A DNA stretch of 64,000 nucleotides. Origin: an uncultured Alphaproteobacteria bacterium (GTDB lineage Bacteria; Pseudomonadota; Alphaproteobacteria; Rhodobacterales; Rhodobacteraceae). Under the pieces are notes generated by a model, which did no database searches, was not told the origin of the DNA, and worked only from the letters and a program-made list of their open reading frames with translations. Positions 17,920-27,183 of this stretch are shown here, piece by piece (the first letter of the stretch is position 1; every line of letters starts with the position of its first letter). The stretch lies in NCBI GenBank assembly GCA_902586885.1, contig CACIJG010000005.1, forward strand, positions 1-64,000, given 5' to 3'. Position numbers and translations under genes: made by a program.

Positions 17920-19431
17920 ATGGGTCGCAGAGGTCGTTCTAGATCAAAGCCCGAGAATTTAATTAAAAGAGAATCACCAGAATTTCCCAAAGAGTATTAC
18001 GGTGGGAATCTTGTGTCTCTTTCTGAATCTCAAAAAGAAAATATCCATTTGGGCGCAATAAGGATTCTAACAGAGATCGGGGTGTCAGGCGCTTCTGATT
18101 TTTTAGTAACATTAATGATGAAGAATGGAGCTAAAATTTCTGATGATAGAATATTATTAAGCGAAGGCTTAATTGAAAAGTGTTTGAATAATTGCAAAAA
18201 AAACATAATACTTCATGGTCAAAAACAAGCGGCTACTCTGACTTTACAAAAAGATAGAGTTTACATGGGTAGTGGAGGTGCCGCTCCTCTGATCTTCGAT
18301 ATAAAAGAAAACAATTATAGGCCTGCAAGTTTAAAAGATCTACAGAAAGCCGCTCGCCTTGTTGAAAAGTTAGATAATTATAGTTTCTTTTCACGCTCTT
18401 TGGTACCTACTGAGATCTTGAACCCTAGAATTCTAGATTTATATACAGCCCTAGTTTCCTTGTCGGCTACCGAAAAACATATCATGACCAGTGTTTCAAA
18501 TCACAGAACTGTAAAAGAAATAGCAGAAATCTGCTATTTAATAGCAGGTGGAGAAACTAATTTTAAAAATAAGCCGTTTCTTTCCCTAAACATCAATTAT
18601 GTAATTCCACCACTAAGGTTGGATCCAGAGGCCTGTAAAATAATGGCTGAATCTATTAAATACGGAATACCTGTAATGGCAAACGTCTTTGGGCAGAGAG
18701 GAGCATCCAGTCCGGTGAATATTATCGGTTCTGTCTGTCAAACGCTTGCTGAGACTCTTCTAGGAGTAATAATTTGTACACTTTTAGATCAAGATTCCTT
18801 ATTCGTATGTGGCCCAAGAGCGATGATAACAGATTTAAGAACTGGGGGAATGGCAGGGGGAAGTGGTGAACAGGCACAAACCACTTCTTTATTAAGTCAA
18901 ATGATGCGATATTACAATTTGCCTAACTCTTCAATTGCAGGTGCTACAGATAGTAATATTCCAGATTTTCAGGCAGGTTACGAAAAAGCTTTATCAATAT
19001 CAGTTTCTGCTCAATCCGGTGCAAATATAATTACTCAGGCAGGTGGAATGCTTAGTGGTTTGATGGGAGTTTCTCTTGAGTCTTACGTACTTGATAACGA
19101 TATGTGTGGCTCAGTGCTCCGATCCATGTCTAAGATAAATTTTTCTGAAGAACTAGATGATTTCTTATCGATACAAAAGGTTGTCAAAGAAGATATGCAC
19201 TTTCTTGGTGAGCCTGAAACACTTGCCCGCATGAGTACCGACTTCCAATACCCGCTTGCAGCAAAGAGATTGTCTCCTGAAAACTGGATGCAAAACAAGG
19301 AAGTAAATATCCTAAATGAAGCAAAACAAAAGATGGATGATTTAGTAAGTGAGGATTTTTCTAGTCATCTTGATACATCCTTGCTAAGTCATTTTACAAA
19401 AAAATATGGCCTTGAGCTTACAAATATTTAG
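17920..19431 (+). CDS. Trimethylamine methyltransferase (MttB) family protein, non-pyrrolysine
   Basis: 503 residues read without any in-frame TAG, so it belongs to the non-pyrrolysine branch of the MttB superfamily. The basic 'MGRRGRSRS' start, the 'GAIRILTEIGV' segment and glycine-rich loops (GSGGAAP, GGMAGGSGEQAQTTS) are family traits. Characterised non-pyrrolysine relatives, such as the glycine-betaine enzyme MtgB, demethylate quaternary amines with a corrinoid protein. No corrinoid protein or reactivase gene is adjacent, so the methyl acceptor is unclear. A tRNA gene follows on the opposite strand. Confidence 0.85.
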   Translation: MGRRGRSRSKPENLIKRESPEFPKEYYGGNLVSLSESQKENIHLGAIRILTEIGVSGASDFLVTLMMKNGAKISDDRILLSEGLIEKCLNNCKKNIILHGQKQAATLTLQKDRVYMGSGGAAPLIFDIKENNYRPASLKDLQKAARLVEKLDNYSFFSRSLVPTEILNPRILDLYTALVSLSATEKHIMTSVSNHRTVKEIAEICYLIAGGETNFKNKPFLSLNINYVIPPLRLDPEACKIMAESIKYGIPVMANVFGQRGASSPVNIIGSVCQTLAETLLGVIICTLLDQDSLFVCGPRAMITDLRTGGMAGGSGEQAQTTSLLSQMMRYYNLPNSSIAGATDSNIPDFQAGYEKALSISVSAQSGANIITQAGGMLSGLMGVSLESYVLDNDMCGSVLRSMSKINFSEELDDFLSIQKVVKEDMHFLGEPETLARMSTDFQYPLAAKRLSPENWMQNKEVNILNEAKQKMDDLVSEDFSSHLDTSLLSHFTKKYGLELTNI

Positions 19432-19455
19432 TTAATTTGATTGCCAAATTTAATA

Positions 19456-19532
19456 TGGCGATGACGGAAGGATTCGAACCCTCGACCCCCAGAGCCGAAA
19501 TCTGGTGCTCTATCCAGCTGAGCTACGTCACC
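19456..19532 (-). tRNA. tRNA-Arg, anticodon TCG
   Basis: A 77-base cloverleaf on the minus strand. Acceptor GGTGACG pairs with CGTCATC (one G-T), followed by discriminator G and an encoded CCA. The D arm contains AGCTCAGCTGGATAGAGC; the anticodon stem is CCAGA/TCTGG around loop TTTCGGC, giving anticodon TCG (Arg, CGA/CGG codons); the T loop is GTTCGAATC. It lies alone between the MttB and formate dehydrogenase genes. Confidence 0.97.
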
Positions 19533-19660
19533 ACCTTGTCCAAAGATATCACATTCTTTTTTATTGGCCAGTTTGATTTTATTAATGCATTAAATTCTGA
19601 AGGAGTATTTTGCAATAATCTACAGGATACCTTTGAAAATCGATAACTATTAAAAATTTT

Positions 19661-22471
19661 TTAATTATTTACTCGGGATATATTTGCTGCTGAAAATTTA
19701 AACTCAGGAATTTTACCGTAAGGATCTAATTGAGGATTGGTTAGAAAATTTGCTGGTGCTTCACTATAACAAAATGGCATGAATAACATGCCTGGGGTAA
19801 CATCTCTGTCTACCCTCAACCTTAAAACAATGTTTCCTCTTCTAGTTGCAACACGAACCTGGTCTCCTTTATTGAACCCATATTTTCCTACATCCTTTGG
19901 ATGCATGCTAACTACCGGTTCAGGTTCTTGTGCTTCCAACATAGAGGCTCTTCTAGTCATTGCGCCAGTATGCCAATGTTCTAAAACACGACCTGTCGTC
20001 AATATCATAGGAAACTCTTTGTCGGGCAACTCATCAGGAGGAAGTAAATCAGCAGGAACAATTTTTGCCTTGCCTGATTTTGTTGGAAATCCAGAGTAAA
20101 AAATTATCTCTTCTCCAGGTGTATTAGGACTATTGCTTGGATAGCAAACGGAGCCTTCATTTTCTAATCTTTTCCAATCTATATTGTCTAAGCTCCGCAT
20201 ATGACTAGCCATCTCGGTATAGACTTCAGATACATCGTTATAACTCCAGTTTAGACCACAACGATTAGCTAGCTCTACAATTAGTTCCCAATCTTGCCGT
20301 GCTTCTCCTGGCATATCTACCACAGGCCTTCCTAGTTGAATTTGCCTGTTCGAATTAGTATATGTCCCTGTCTTCTCAGCCTGAGCAGACGCTGGTAATA
20401 TCACATCTGCAAACCATGCCGTTTCGGTAAAAAAAATATCTTGAACAACTAAATGATCAAGCGAAGACAGAGCTTTTCTTGCATGGTGTTGATCGGGATC
20501 GCTCATAGCTGGATTTTCTCCCATAATATACATGCCGTTTATAGAGCCGTCATTAATGGCGTGCATAATTTCTACGACAGTCAAACCTTTTGACGGGTCT
20601 AGAGATCGTCCCCAAGCATCTTCAAAATGTCTTCTTGTATCTGCATCCTCCACAGACTTGTAATTTGGGTACGTTATGGGAATTAGTCCTGCATCTGAAG
20701 CACCTTGTACGTTATTTTGTCCTCTTAGTGGGTGCAGCCCTGTTCCTCTTCTTCCGACCTGACCAGTTATTAAAGATAGAGCAATAAGACATCTAGAATT
20801 ATCTGTCCCATGAACATGCTGACTAATACCCATCCCCCAGAAAATTATACTGTTGTTTGAGGTTGCATATACTCTGGCGAGTTCTCTCAAGTATGAAGCT
20901 TCAACGCCACATATTGGTTCCATTGACTCGGGTGTAAAGTCTTTAACTTTTTCTTTAAGCGCTTGGAAACCATCTACATTTCCTTGAATATACTGAGTAT
21001 CGTAAAGCTCTTCCTCAATGATAACATTAATCATAGCATTTAGCATTGCTACATCACTACCCGCTTTAAAAACAACCGGATGACTTGCAAGCCTCATTAA
21101 ACCCTGCTTTCTAGGGTCCATAACTATTAACTTTGTTCCTCTTTTTGCAGCCTGCTTAAAATATGTCGCTGCAACAGGATGATTTTGTTCTGGTCTAGCC
21201 CCAATTATAATTATGCAATCGCTGTCGTCTGCTGCAGTAAATGGCGCTGAAACTGCACCTGAGCCAATTCCTTCCATTAAGGCAGCAACACTTGAAGCAT
21301 GACACAGCCGGGTACAATGATCTACGTTATTAGTACCAAAAGCTTGCCTAATAAGCTTTTGAAAAAGGTAGGCCTCCTCATTTGTACCTTTAGCTGAACC
21401 AAAACCACTCAAAGCCTGCCCACCCTTGGCATTTAAGATTTTAAGGAATTTTGATGCCGCCACATCCATAGCCTCTTCCCAGGATGCCTCCCTAAACAAC
21501 TTGCTAATATCCGAAAACTTATAAGCTCCATTAGGATCTTTTTTTACGCCTGACCTTCTAATCAAAGGCTTTGTTAAGCGCTCAGGGTTCATAACGTAAT
21601 CCATACCAAACCTGCCTTTAACGCACAGTTTACCCCGATTAGCTGGGCCTTGAAGTCCGTCTACAGATATTATCTTATTATCTTTAACGCTTACTTCAGT
21701 GCGACACCCCACACCACAGAATGGACACACACTTTCTACTTTTTTGTCTGGATAAACTGCCCTGATTTTTGAGCTTTCGTCTAACAAAGTTTTTTCCATC
21801 AATGCACCTGTTGGACAGGCCTGCACGCATTCTCCGCATGCAACGCAAGAAGAAGTTCCCATTGGATCAAAAACGTCAAAAACAGGCATAGCATCCATTC
21901 CTCTTTTACCCATACCTATAACATCGTTAACTTGAACCTCTCTACAAGCTCTTTCACAGAGGCCACATGATATGCATGCGTCAAGGTTGACAGCTATTGA
22001 TGGATGAGAAGCATCATGAAAGATACTATCCACTGGTATTTGCTTATTTGCACCCGGTCTTCCACTAGGGAAGCTCGCGGTACTGAAATTGGCATTTCTT
22101 GCCTGTATCCAAAAATGCGCTTCCGGGTCAGGGCTTGAATCTTTTGAAGGCATGTCAGAGGCCAAAAGATCAAAAACAATTTTCCTATTACTTTCAACGC
22201 GCTCTCCATCTGCACTTACCGACATACCCTCTGTAGGTTTCCTGACACACGATGCTGCTAATACTCTCTCTCCTTCTATCTCTACCATGCATGCCCGACA
22301 ATTACCGTCTGCTCTATAACCTGGGCTATCCTTCCAACATAGGTGGGGAATTTCTATCCCGTTCCTTTTAGCAACTTGCCAAATAGTCTCATTTTTCTTG
22401 GCGTTTACTGATTTCCCATTTAATGAAAAGGATATTTTTTCCTGATGTTCACTAGGATTGTCAAGACTCAT
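19661..22471 (-). CDS. NAD-dependent formate dehydrogenase, catalytic alpha subunit (Cys type)
   Basis: 936 residues; oxidises formate to CO2 at a molybdenum or tungsten bis-pterin centre. It has an N-terminal 2Fe-2S domain (Cys45, 58, 61, 75), two 4Fe-4S ferredoxin clusters (about 166-180 and 209-223) and the molybdopterin oxidoreductase start 'CPFCGVGC' with a fourth Cys at 283. The metal ligand position is Cys390 followed by His391, so it is not a selenoprotein. A C-terminal molydopterin-binding domain includes 'TTGRVLEHWHTGAMTRR'. An AAGGAG ribosome site lies inside the preceding gene, which it overlaps by 11 bp. No fdhD or small delta subunit is nearby. Confidence 0.95.
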   Translation of the reverse strand: MSLDNPSEHQEKISFSLNGKSVNAKKNETIWQVAKRNGIEIPHLCWKDSPGYRADGNCRACMVEIEGERVLAASCVRKPTEGMSVSADGERVESNRKIVFDLLASDMPSKDSSPDPEAHFWIQARNANFSTASFPSGRPGANKQIPVDSIFHDASHPSIAVNLDACISCGLCERACREVQVNDVIGMGKRGMDAMPVFDVFDPMGTSSCVACGECVQACPTGALMEKTLLDESSKIRAVYPDKKVESVCPFCGVGCRTEVSVKDNKIISVDGLQGPANRGKLCVKGRFGMDYVMNPERLTKPLIRRSGVKKDPNGAYKFSDISKLFREASWEEAMDVAASKFLKILNAKGGQALSGFGSAKGTNEEAYLFQKLIRQAFGTNNVDHCTRLCHASSVAALMEGIGSGAVSAPFTAADDSDCIIIIGARPEQNHPVAATYFKQAAKRGTKLIVMDPRKQGLMRLASHPVVFKAGSDVAMLNAMINVIIEEELYDTQYIQGNVDGFQALKEKVKDFTPESMEPICGVEASYLRELARVYATSNNSIIFWGMGISQHVHGTDNSRCLIALSLITGQVGRRGTGLHPLRGQNNVQGASDAGLIPITYPNYKSVEDADTRRHFEDAWGRSLDPSKGLTVVEIMHAINDGSINGMYIMGENPAMSDPDQHHARKALSSLDHLVVQDIFFTETAWFADVILPASAQAEKTGTYTNSNRQIQLGRPVVDMPGEARQDWELIVELANRCGLNWSYNDVSEVYTEMASHMRSLDNIDWKRLENEGSVCYPSNSPNTPGEEIIFYSGFPTKSGKAKIVPADLLPPDELPDKEFPMILTTGRVLEHWHTGAMTRRASMLEAQEPEPVVSMHPKDVGKYGFNKGDQVRVATRRGNIVLRLRVDRDVTPGMLFMPFCYSEAPANFLTNPQLDPYGKIPEFKFSAANISRVNN

Positions 22472-24155
22472 TATGGAACTCCTTAGGAAAATATTTAATT
22501 AAATGAGAAACACAATTACCCGCAGCTTGCCCTAAACCACAAATTGAACTATCCCCCATTACTTTAATGAGATCATTATATAGTTTAATTTCAGAAATGT
22601 CATTTTCTAAAAGCCTTATCATCTTATCAGTCCCAGACCGACAGGGGGTACACTGACCACAACTTTCGTGCTTAAAGAATCTCATAGTGTTTAACGCAGC
22701 TTCTTTTATACTATCCTTTTCCGATAAGATCACTATTGCATGAGACCCTATAAATCCACCGTACTGCTCAAATACTCCAAAATCTAAAGGTAAATGAGCT
22801 AAAGATGCAGGCAAAATTCCCCCTGACGCTCCCCCAGGAAAAAACGCTTTTAACTTATGTCCCTGGAGCATACCTCCGCAGTAATCGTCTATTAACTTTA
22901 TCAGTGGTATGCCTGCTGGAGCCAGTTTCATTCCTGGATCTTTTACTCTTCCTGAAACAGAAAATGACCTAAGTCCACTATATTTTCTATTCCACCCCTT
23001 ACTCTTGAACCACTCAACACCTTTATCAATAATTTCTGGTAGCCAATTCAAAGTCTCAACGTTATGATTAAGCGTAGGCTTTTGAAACAACCCTACTTCT
23101 GCAATATAGGGCGGCCTGTGTCTGGGAAGACCTCTTTTCCCTTCAATACTTTCAATCATTGCACTCTCTTCACCACATATATAAGCTCCTGCTCCCCGTC
23201 TTATTTCTATTGGTATATTTGCAATATTTTCTTCTTCTAGTTTCTCTATCTCTTTTTTCAAAATTTCAATCACTTCTGGATATTCATCCCTCATATAAAT
23301 ATATATTTTTTCACACCCAACTACGTTTGCAGCTATCAATGCTCCTTCTAACATCTGGTGAGGTTTTGTTTCTAACCAATACCTATCCTTGAATGTACCG
23401 GGTTCGCCTTCATCTCCATTTACTGTCATCAGTCTAGGACCTTCATAAGAACTTACGAAACTCCATTTTTTTCCTGCCGGAAATCCAGCTCCCCCCAAAC
23501 CACGAAGTCCAGAGTCAGAAACTAACTCAATTAATTTTTCTTTTTTTAATTCATTTTTTACTACCCTATTTAAGACAGAGTACCCCCCTCTCATTGAATA
23601 TTTAACTAAAGTTTCGTAAGGGGGTAAATTAAGCTCAAAGGATTTTTCATCATTTTTAATTTTTAGTACCTTTGCCAAATTTAACTTGTCAATGGGAACC
23701 AAATCAAATCTTGCTGCCGGTGCATCACCACAGCGGCCTATACAAGGGACTTTTTGAATTGTAACCTCGGCTCCATTTAACTTATTGGATATCTCTTCAA
23801 TTATTTGTTTGGCTCCTGCCATTTCACAAGAAAGACCCTCACAAATTCTTAGTTTCGATTTAAAAGGAGGCGTTTCTTCTTCTTTGACTATATCAAAATG
23901 GTGATAAAAGCTGGCGACCTCATATACCTCCACTTGAGAAAGTTTAAAAATTTCTGCCAAAGCGGCAAGTTCTGGAGACCCAATAAAACCAAATTTATCC
24001 TGTATTTTATGCAGAGCCTCTATTAGAAGGTCTCTATTTAGTGGCATTCCTCCCAAAATATCAGTAACTGCATCTAGAACGTTATCGTCAACTTGTCTTC
24101 CTTTAGGTTGAAAGAAATCGCGCTTTTTAAATTTTGTTTTTTGAATGTTATTCAT
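22461..24155 (-). CDS. Formate dehydrogenase diaphorase subunit, fused NuoE-like and NuoF-like
   Basis: 564 residues. The first 165 or so match the NuoE/FdsG thioredoxin-like 2Fe-2S domain (Cys in RICEGLSCEMAG and VPCIGRCGDA). The rest matches NuoF/FdsB: glycine-rich NADH site 'GLRGLGGAGFPAGKKW', FMN segment 'NGDEGEPGTFKDR' and a C-terminal 4Fe-4S motif 'ESCGQCTPCRSG'. It passes electrons from the alpha subunit to NAD+. In many organisms these are two genes; here they are one continuous frame. It is the first gene of a two-gene operon with the catalytic subunit. Confidence 0.94.
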   Translation of the reverse strand: MNNIQKTKFKKRDFFQPKGRQVDDNVLDAVTDILGGMPLNRDLLIEALHKIQDKFGFIGSPELAALAEIFKLSQVEVYEVASFYHHFDIVKEEETPPFKSKLRICEGLSCEMAGAKQIIEEISNKLNGAEVTIQKVPCIGRCGDAPAARFDLVPIDKLNLAKVLKIKNDEKSFELNLPPYETLVKYSMRGGYSVLNRVVKNELKKEKLIELVSDSGLRGLGGAGFPAGKKWSFVSSYEGPRLMTVNGDEGEPGTFKDRYWLETKPHQMLEGALIAANVVGCEKIYIYMRDEYPEVIEILKKEIEKLEEENIANIPIEIRRGAGAYICGEESAMIESIEGKRGLPRHRPPYIAEVGLFQKPTLNHNVETLNWLPEIIDKGVEWFKSKGWNRKYSGLRSFSVSGRVKDPGMKLAPAGIPLIKLIDDYCGGMLQGHKLKAFFPGGASGGILPASLAHLPLDFGVFEQYGGFIGSHAIVILSEKDSIKEAALNTMRFFKHESCGQCTPCRSGTDKMIRLLENDISEIKLYNDLIKVMGDSSICGLGQAAGNCVSHLIKYFPKEFHNES

Positions 24156-24325
24156 GGTGTCCCTAGCCAGAATGTTCTACATCATTAACGGTTTTTTATA
24201 GACTGTTAACTAATAAATACAAATAAAAACTTTCCACTCATGCTTTTTTTAAATAATCTTAAATTTCTTCAAAATTATGAACTTTTAAAATAGAAAATTT
24301 GGTCGAAAATTAGAGGATATTTTTA
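24156..24325. other. Divergent intergenic region, formate dehydrogenase / acyl-CoA ligase
   Basis: 170 bp of very AT-rich noncoding DNA between divergent starts. It must hold promoters for both the formate dehydrogenase operon and the ligase gene. I see no convincing operator or RNA structure. Confidence 0.5.
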
Positions 24326-25930
24326 TTGATTGATAATAAGACAATTTTTCATGTTTTTAAAGAAGTAGCTTTAAGGAATCCTGATGGCCCTTTCCTCATA
24401 GCCCCAGCAAAAAAAGATAAAGAACTAGAGATTTTCTCTTTCAATTCAGTACTTGAAAAAGTTGTGAGCATATCCAGTATTTTCTTTGATAAAGGATATA
24501 GAGCCGGCTTGCGCGTCGCTGTATTATTGGGATCAACGCCAGATCATTATATCCTAAAATTAGCTCTTAATAAAATAGGTGTTTCTGTTGTTCCCATTAA
24601 TCCTGATTATACGGCAGATGAAACTTCATATTTACTTGAAGATAGTAGTGCCATATCTGTAATATGCGGAGACATTTACATTGATCAGATGACTGAGGCA
24701 ATTGCGCATAAAAAGCTAGATTTGCCATTAGTAGTTTTTGACGATCTTTCTTCTTTACCAGTGTTTAATTCAACTGCGGCCACAGAAAACCACGTGTACC
24801 CTGAAACTGAGGCAAGTTTATTATACACTTCTGGAACCACGGGTCGACCAAAGGGATGCATCCTTTCACAAAACTATGAGTTGATGTGTGGTGAAGTCTA
24901 CACACAGATTGGTAACCCCGTAGGATTATCCTTTGGAAAAGATAGAATTTTAAACCCTCTTCCCAGTTATCATATCAACGCGGGTATTGTCACTTTTTTT
25001 GGAGCCATGTTAACGGGGAATTGCTTAATTCAGCCTGAAAGATTTAGTATTTCTAGTTGGTGGAAAGATATAAGAGAATCTAGGGCAACAGTATTCCATT
25101 ACCTAGGTGTTATAATCGCTGTTTTATTGGCCGATAAATCAACAGATAAAAATGTCTTGTGTGACTTGAGAGTTGGGTTTGGTGCGGGAGTAGAGCCTGC
25201 GCTTCATGTAGAGTTTGAAGATCGGTTTGGTATTCCCTTGATAGAATGTTGGGGGATGACGGAAATGTGCCGAGTTTTGTATGTTAATGAAGAACCAAGA
25301 CAAATTAATACTAGAGCTATGGGCAAACCAAGGAAAGGGTTGGAGGTCAAAGTAGTTGATGAAGACGATATTGAAGTAAAAAGAGGTATGGCTGGAGAAA
25401 TGGTTGTTAGGCATTCGGAAGAAACTCCTCGAAAAGGTGCATTTAGCGGGTATCTAAACAAAGAACAGGAGACCGAATATGCTTGGAGGACAGGTTGGTT
25501 CCATACTGGGGATACTGTAAAAATGGATAATGATGGAATGCTTTATTTTGTTGACAGAGCAAAAAATATTATTCGTCGTGCTGGCGAAAACATTGCTGCT
25601 GCTGAGGTTGAAAACTGTTTGTTTGAAAATCTCTTTGTTTCAAAGGTTGCTTGTATTGCAGTAAAAGATAATGTTAGAGAAGAAGAAGTAATGGCGTGCA
25701 TAGTTTTACAACCAGATATTCCAAAAGATTTAAATATAGCTCAAAAGCTTTTTAATCACGCTTCGGATAGTTTAGCTTACTTTAAAACACCAGGTTACAT
25801 CTTATTTATGGATGATCTTCCTGTTACTGGGACTCAAAAGGTTGTAAAGCATAAGATTTTTGCACCAGAAATTGACCCCAGATTACTAAAAGGCGTATTT
25901 GATTTCAGGAAACAAAAAAAGAGACAGTAA
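24326..25930 (+). CDS. AMP-forming acyl-CoA synthetase/ligase
   Basis: 534 residues of the ANL superfamily, activating a carboxylic acid with ATP and CoA. The adenylation loop 'YTSGTTGRPKGC' is near residue 168. Other core motifs are 'ECWGMTEM', 'WFHTGDTVKMDNDGMLYFVDRAKN' and a C-terminal hinge with the catalytic Lys in 'TGTQKVVKHKI'. Overall it is closest to the CaiC-like crotonobetaine/carnitine-CoA ligase group. The start is TTG at 24326 with GAGGA about 9 bases upstream. A small membrane protein gene follows after one base. Acid substrate unknown. Confidence 0.87.
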   Translation: MIDNKTIFHVFKEVALRNPDGPFLIAPAKKDKELEIFSFNSVLEKVVSISSIFFDKGYRAGLRVAVLLGSTPDHYILKLALNKIGVSVVPINPDYTADETSYLLEDSSAISVICGDIYIDQMTEAIAHKKLDLPLVVFDDLSSLPVFNSTAATENHVYPETEASLLYTSGTTGRPKGCILSQNYELMCGEVYTQIGNPVGLSFGKDRILNPLPSYHINAGIVTFFGAMLTGNCLIQPERFSISSWWKDIRESRATVFHYLGVIIAVLLADKSTDKNVLCDLRVGFGAGVEPALHVEFEDRFGIPLIECWGMTEMCRVLYVNEEPRQINTRAMGKPRKGLEVKVVDEDDIEVKRGMAGEMVVRHSEETPRKGAFSGYLNKEQETEYAWRTGWFHTGDTVKMDNDGMLYFVDRAKNIIRRAGENIAAAEVENCLFENLFVSKVACIAVKDNVREEEVMACIVLQPDIPKDLNIAQKLFNHASDSLAYFKTPGYILFMDDLPVTGTQKVVKHKIFAPEIDPRLLKGVFDFRKQKKRQ

Positions 25931-25931
25931 A

Positions 25932-26174
25932 ATGGAAGAAAAAAAATATAACAATTATAAACTATTTGAATGGTTTGGGGTTATAACTGCAATAATATAT
26001 TCGTTATTTGTTGCCTTAAATATAGGCTTGGAGTTCTTTGGGTTTTTGTTGCTACTTATTTCAGCTTTATCGATAGGAATATGGGCTTTTCTAAACCAGC
26101 ATAGGGGAATATTACTTTTGCAATTTTTTTATACTGCTTCAGCATTAATAGGAATAGTCCGTTGGTGGAATTGA
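25932..26174 (+). CDS. Small three-helix membrane protein, unknown function
   Basis: 80 residues from ATG 25932, one base after the ligase stop. After a short charged N-terminus, three hydrophobic stretches are visible: about 14-32, 37-55 and 59-77, ending in 'RWWN'. I recognise no family motif. It is probably cotranslated with the ligase, and convergent with the dehydratase gene 4 bp away. Strand continuity and good start spacing suggest a real gene. Confidence 0.6.
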   Translation: MEEKKYNNYKLFEWFGVITAIIYSLFVALNIGLEFFGFLLLLISALSIGIWAFLNQHRGILLLQFFYTASALIGIVRWWN

Positions 26175-26178
26175 GAAC

Positions 26179-27141
26179 CTAAAATTTTGATAAAATATCA
26201 TTATACCTTTCAAAGGAAATGTTAGATCCACAAGCAATTATACCAACTTTTTTGCCTTGACAATGTTTTCTAAAAGGCCCTAAAAGCCCTGCCAGAGATG
26301 TAGCACATGCGGGCTCTACTATTAGCCCAAGGTAGTCCCTCATTATAAGCATTGCTTTCCTAATTTCGTCATCTGTAACTTTTTCCACTCTCTTTACTCG
26401 TTTTCTGGCAATGTCAAAAGAGAAATCCATAGCCATAGGAGAGCCCAAACTGTCTGCTATTGTTTCTACTTTCTCAATTTTTACCGCCGTATCTTCTTTA
26501 AGGCTTTTATAAAAACTATCTGCTCCAGATGGTTCAACTCCTAGTAACTCTATATTAGAATTTACTTGATCAAGATTGTGAGCCATACCAGCTATAAGGC
26601 CCCCACCTCCAATTGGAATTATTAAAACATCAATGTCAGGCATTTGTTCAACAATTTCTGCACAACAAGTCGCCGACCCAAGAATCATATTTTCGGAGTT
26701 AAATGGGTGTAAAACATAACGACCCTCCTCGTTCTCCACTTGCCCTAACTTTTTAAAGGCTTCATCGACATTTTCGGTTAATATTACTTCTGCTCCTAAA
26801 GAACGACACTTGTTAATTCTGTATGGATCTGCTGTCTTAGGCATTATAATCTTTGCTGATACTCCGTACTCCTTAGCTCCCCATGCTGTTGCTATGCCAT
26901 GGTTTCCTCCGGTAACGGTAACTAACCCAGCTTTCTTCTCTGTGTCTCCCAATGACTTTATTCCAATTGCTACACCCCTAGCCTTAAAGGACCCTGTCTG
27001 TTGAAATAATTCCAGTTTAATGGAAACGCTTACGTGCTCAGGTAGTTTAGCTATTATTTCATCTTCATTAAGATGCAATACTGGGGTATGAACAATTTTC
27101 CCCTTCAGTATATCTCTAGCAGCATTTATATTATTTAACAT
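26179..27141 (-). CDS. PLP-dependent serine/threonine dehydratase-like protein
   Basis: 320 residues of fold-type II PLP enzymes. The Schiff-base Lys53 lies in 'FQQTGSFKARGVA'. The substrate loop 'TGGNHGIATAWGAK', the phosphate-binding 'PIGGGGLIAGM' and the late 'ACGSN' segment are all present. Such enzymes deaminate threonine or serine, or act as serine or hydroxyaspartate racemase/dehydratase; a C-terminal ACT domain is absent, which fits the catabolic or racemase type. It begins 42 bp after the ABC ATPase gene on the same strand, so it may be the last gene of that transport operon. Confidence 0.87.
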   Translation of the reverse strand: MLNNINAARDILKGKIVHTPVLHLNEDEIIAKLPEHVSVSIKLELFQQTGSFKARGVAIGIKSLGDTEKKAGLVTVTGGNHGIATAWGAKEYGVSAKIIMPKTADPYRINKCRSLGAEVILTENVDEAFKKLGQVENEEGRYVLHPFNSENMILGSATCCAEIVEQMPDIDVLIIPIGGGGLIAGMAHNLDQVNSNIELLGVEPSGADSFYKSLKEDTAVKIEKVETIADSLGSPMAMDFSFDIARKRVKRVEKVTDDEIRKAMLIMRDYLGLIVEPACATSLAGLLGPFRKHCQGKKVGIIACGSNISFERYNDILSKF

Positions 27142-27183
27142 TTTCCAAATAAAAGATTATTATTACGAAGCTTTACCAATAAT

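Noticed and set aside
17920-19431. Pyrrolysine-containing trimethylamine methyltransferase
   Set aside because: The frame has no in-frame TAG, and no pyl genes are present in the window.
19437-19646. Short plus-strand open frame over the tRNA region
   Set aside because: It runs across a complete tRNA-Arg cloverleaf on the other strand and has no ribosome site.
19661-22471. Selenocysteine-containing formate dehydrogenase
   Set aside because: The metal-ligand position is Cys390 and there is no in-frame TGA.
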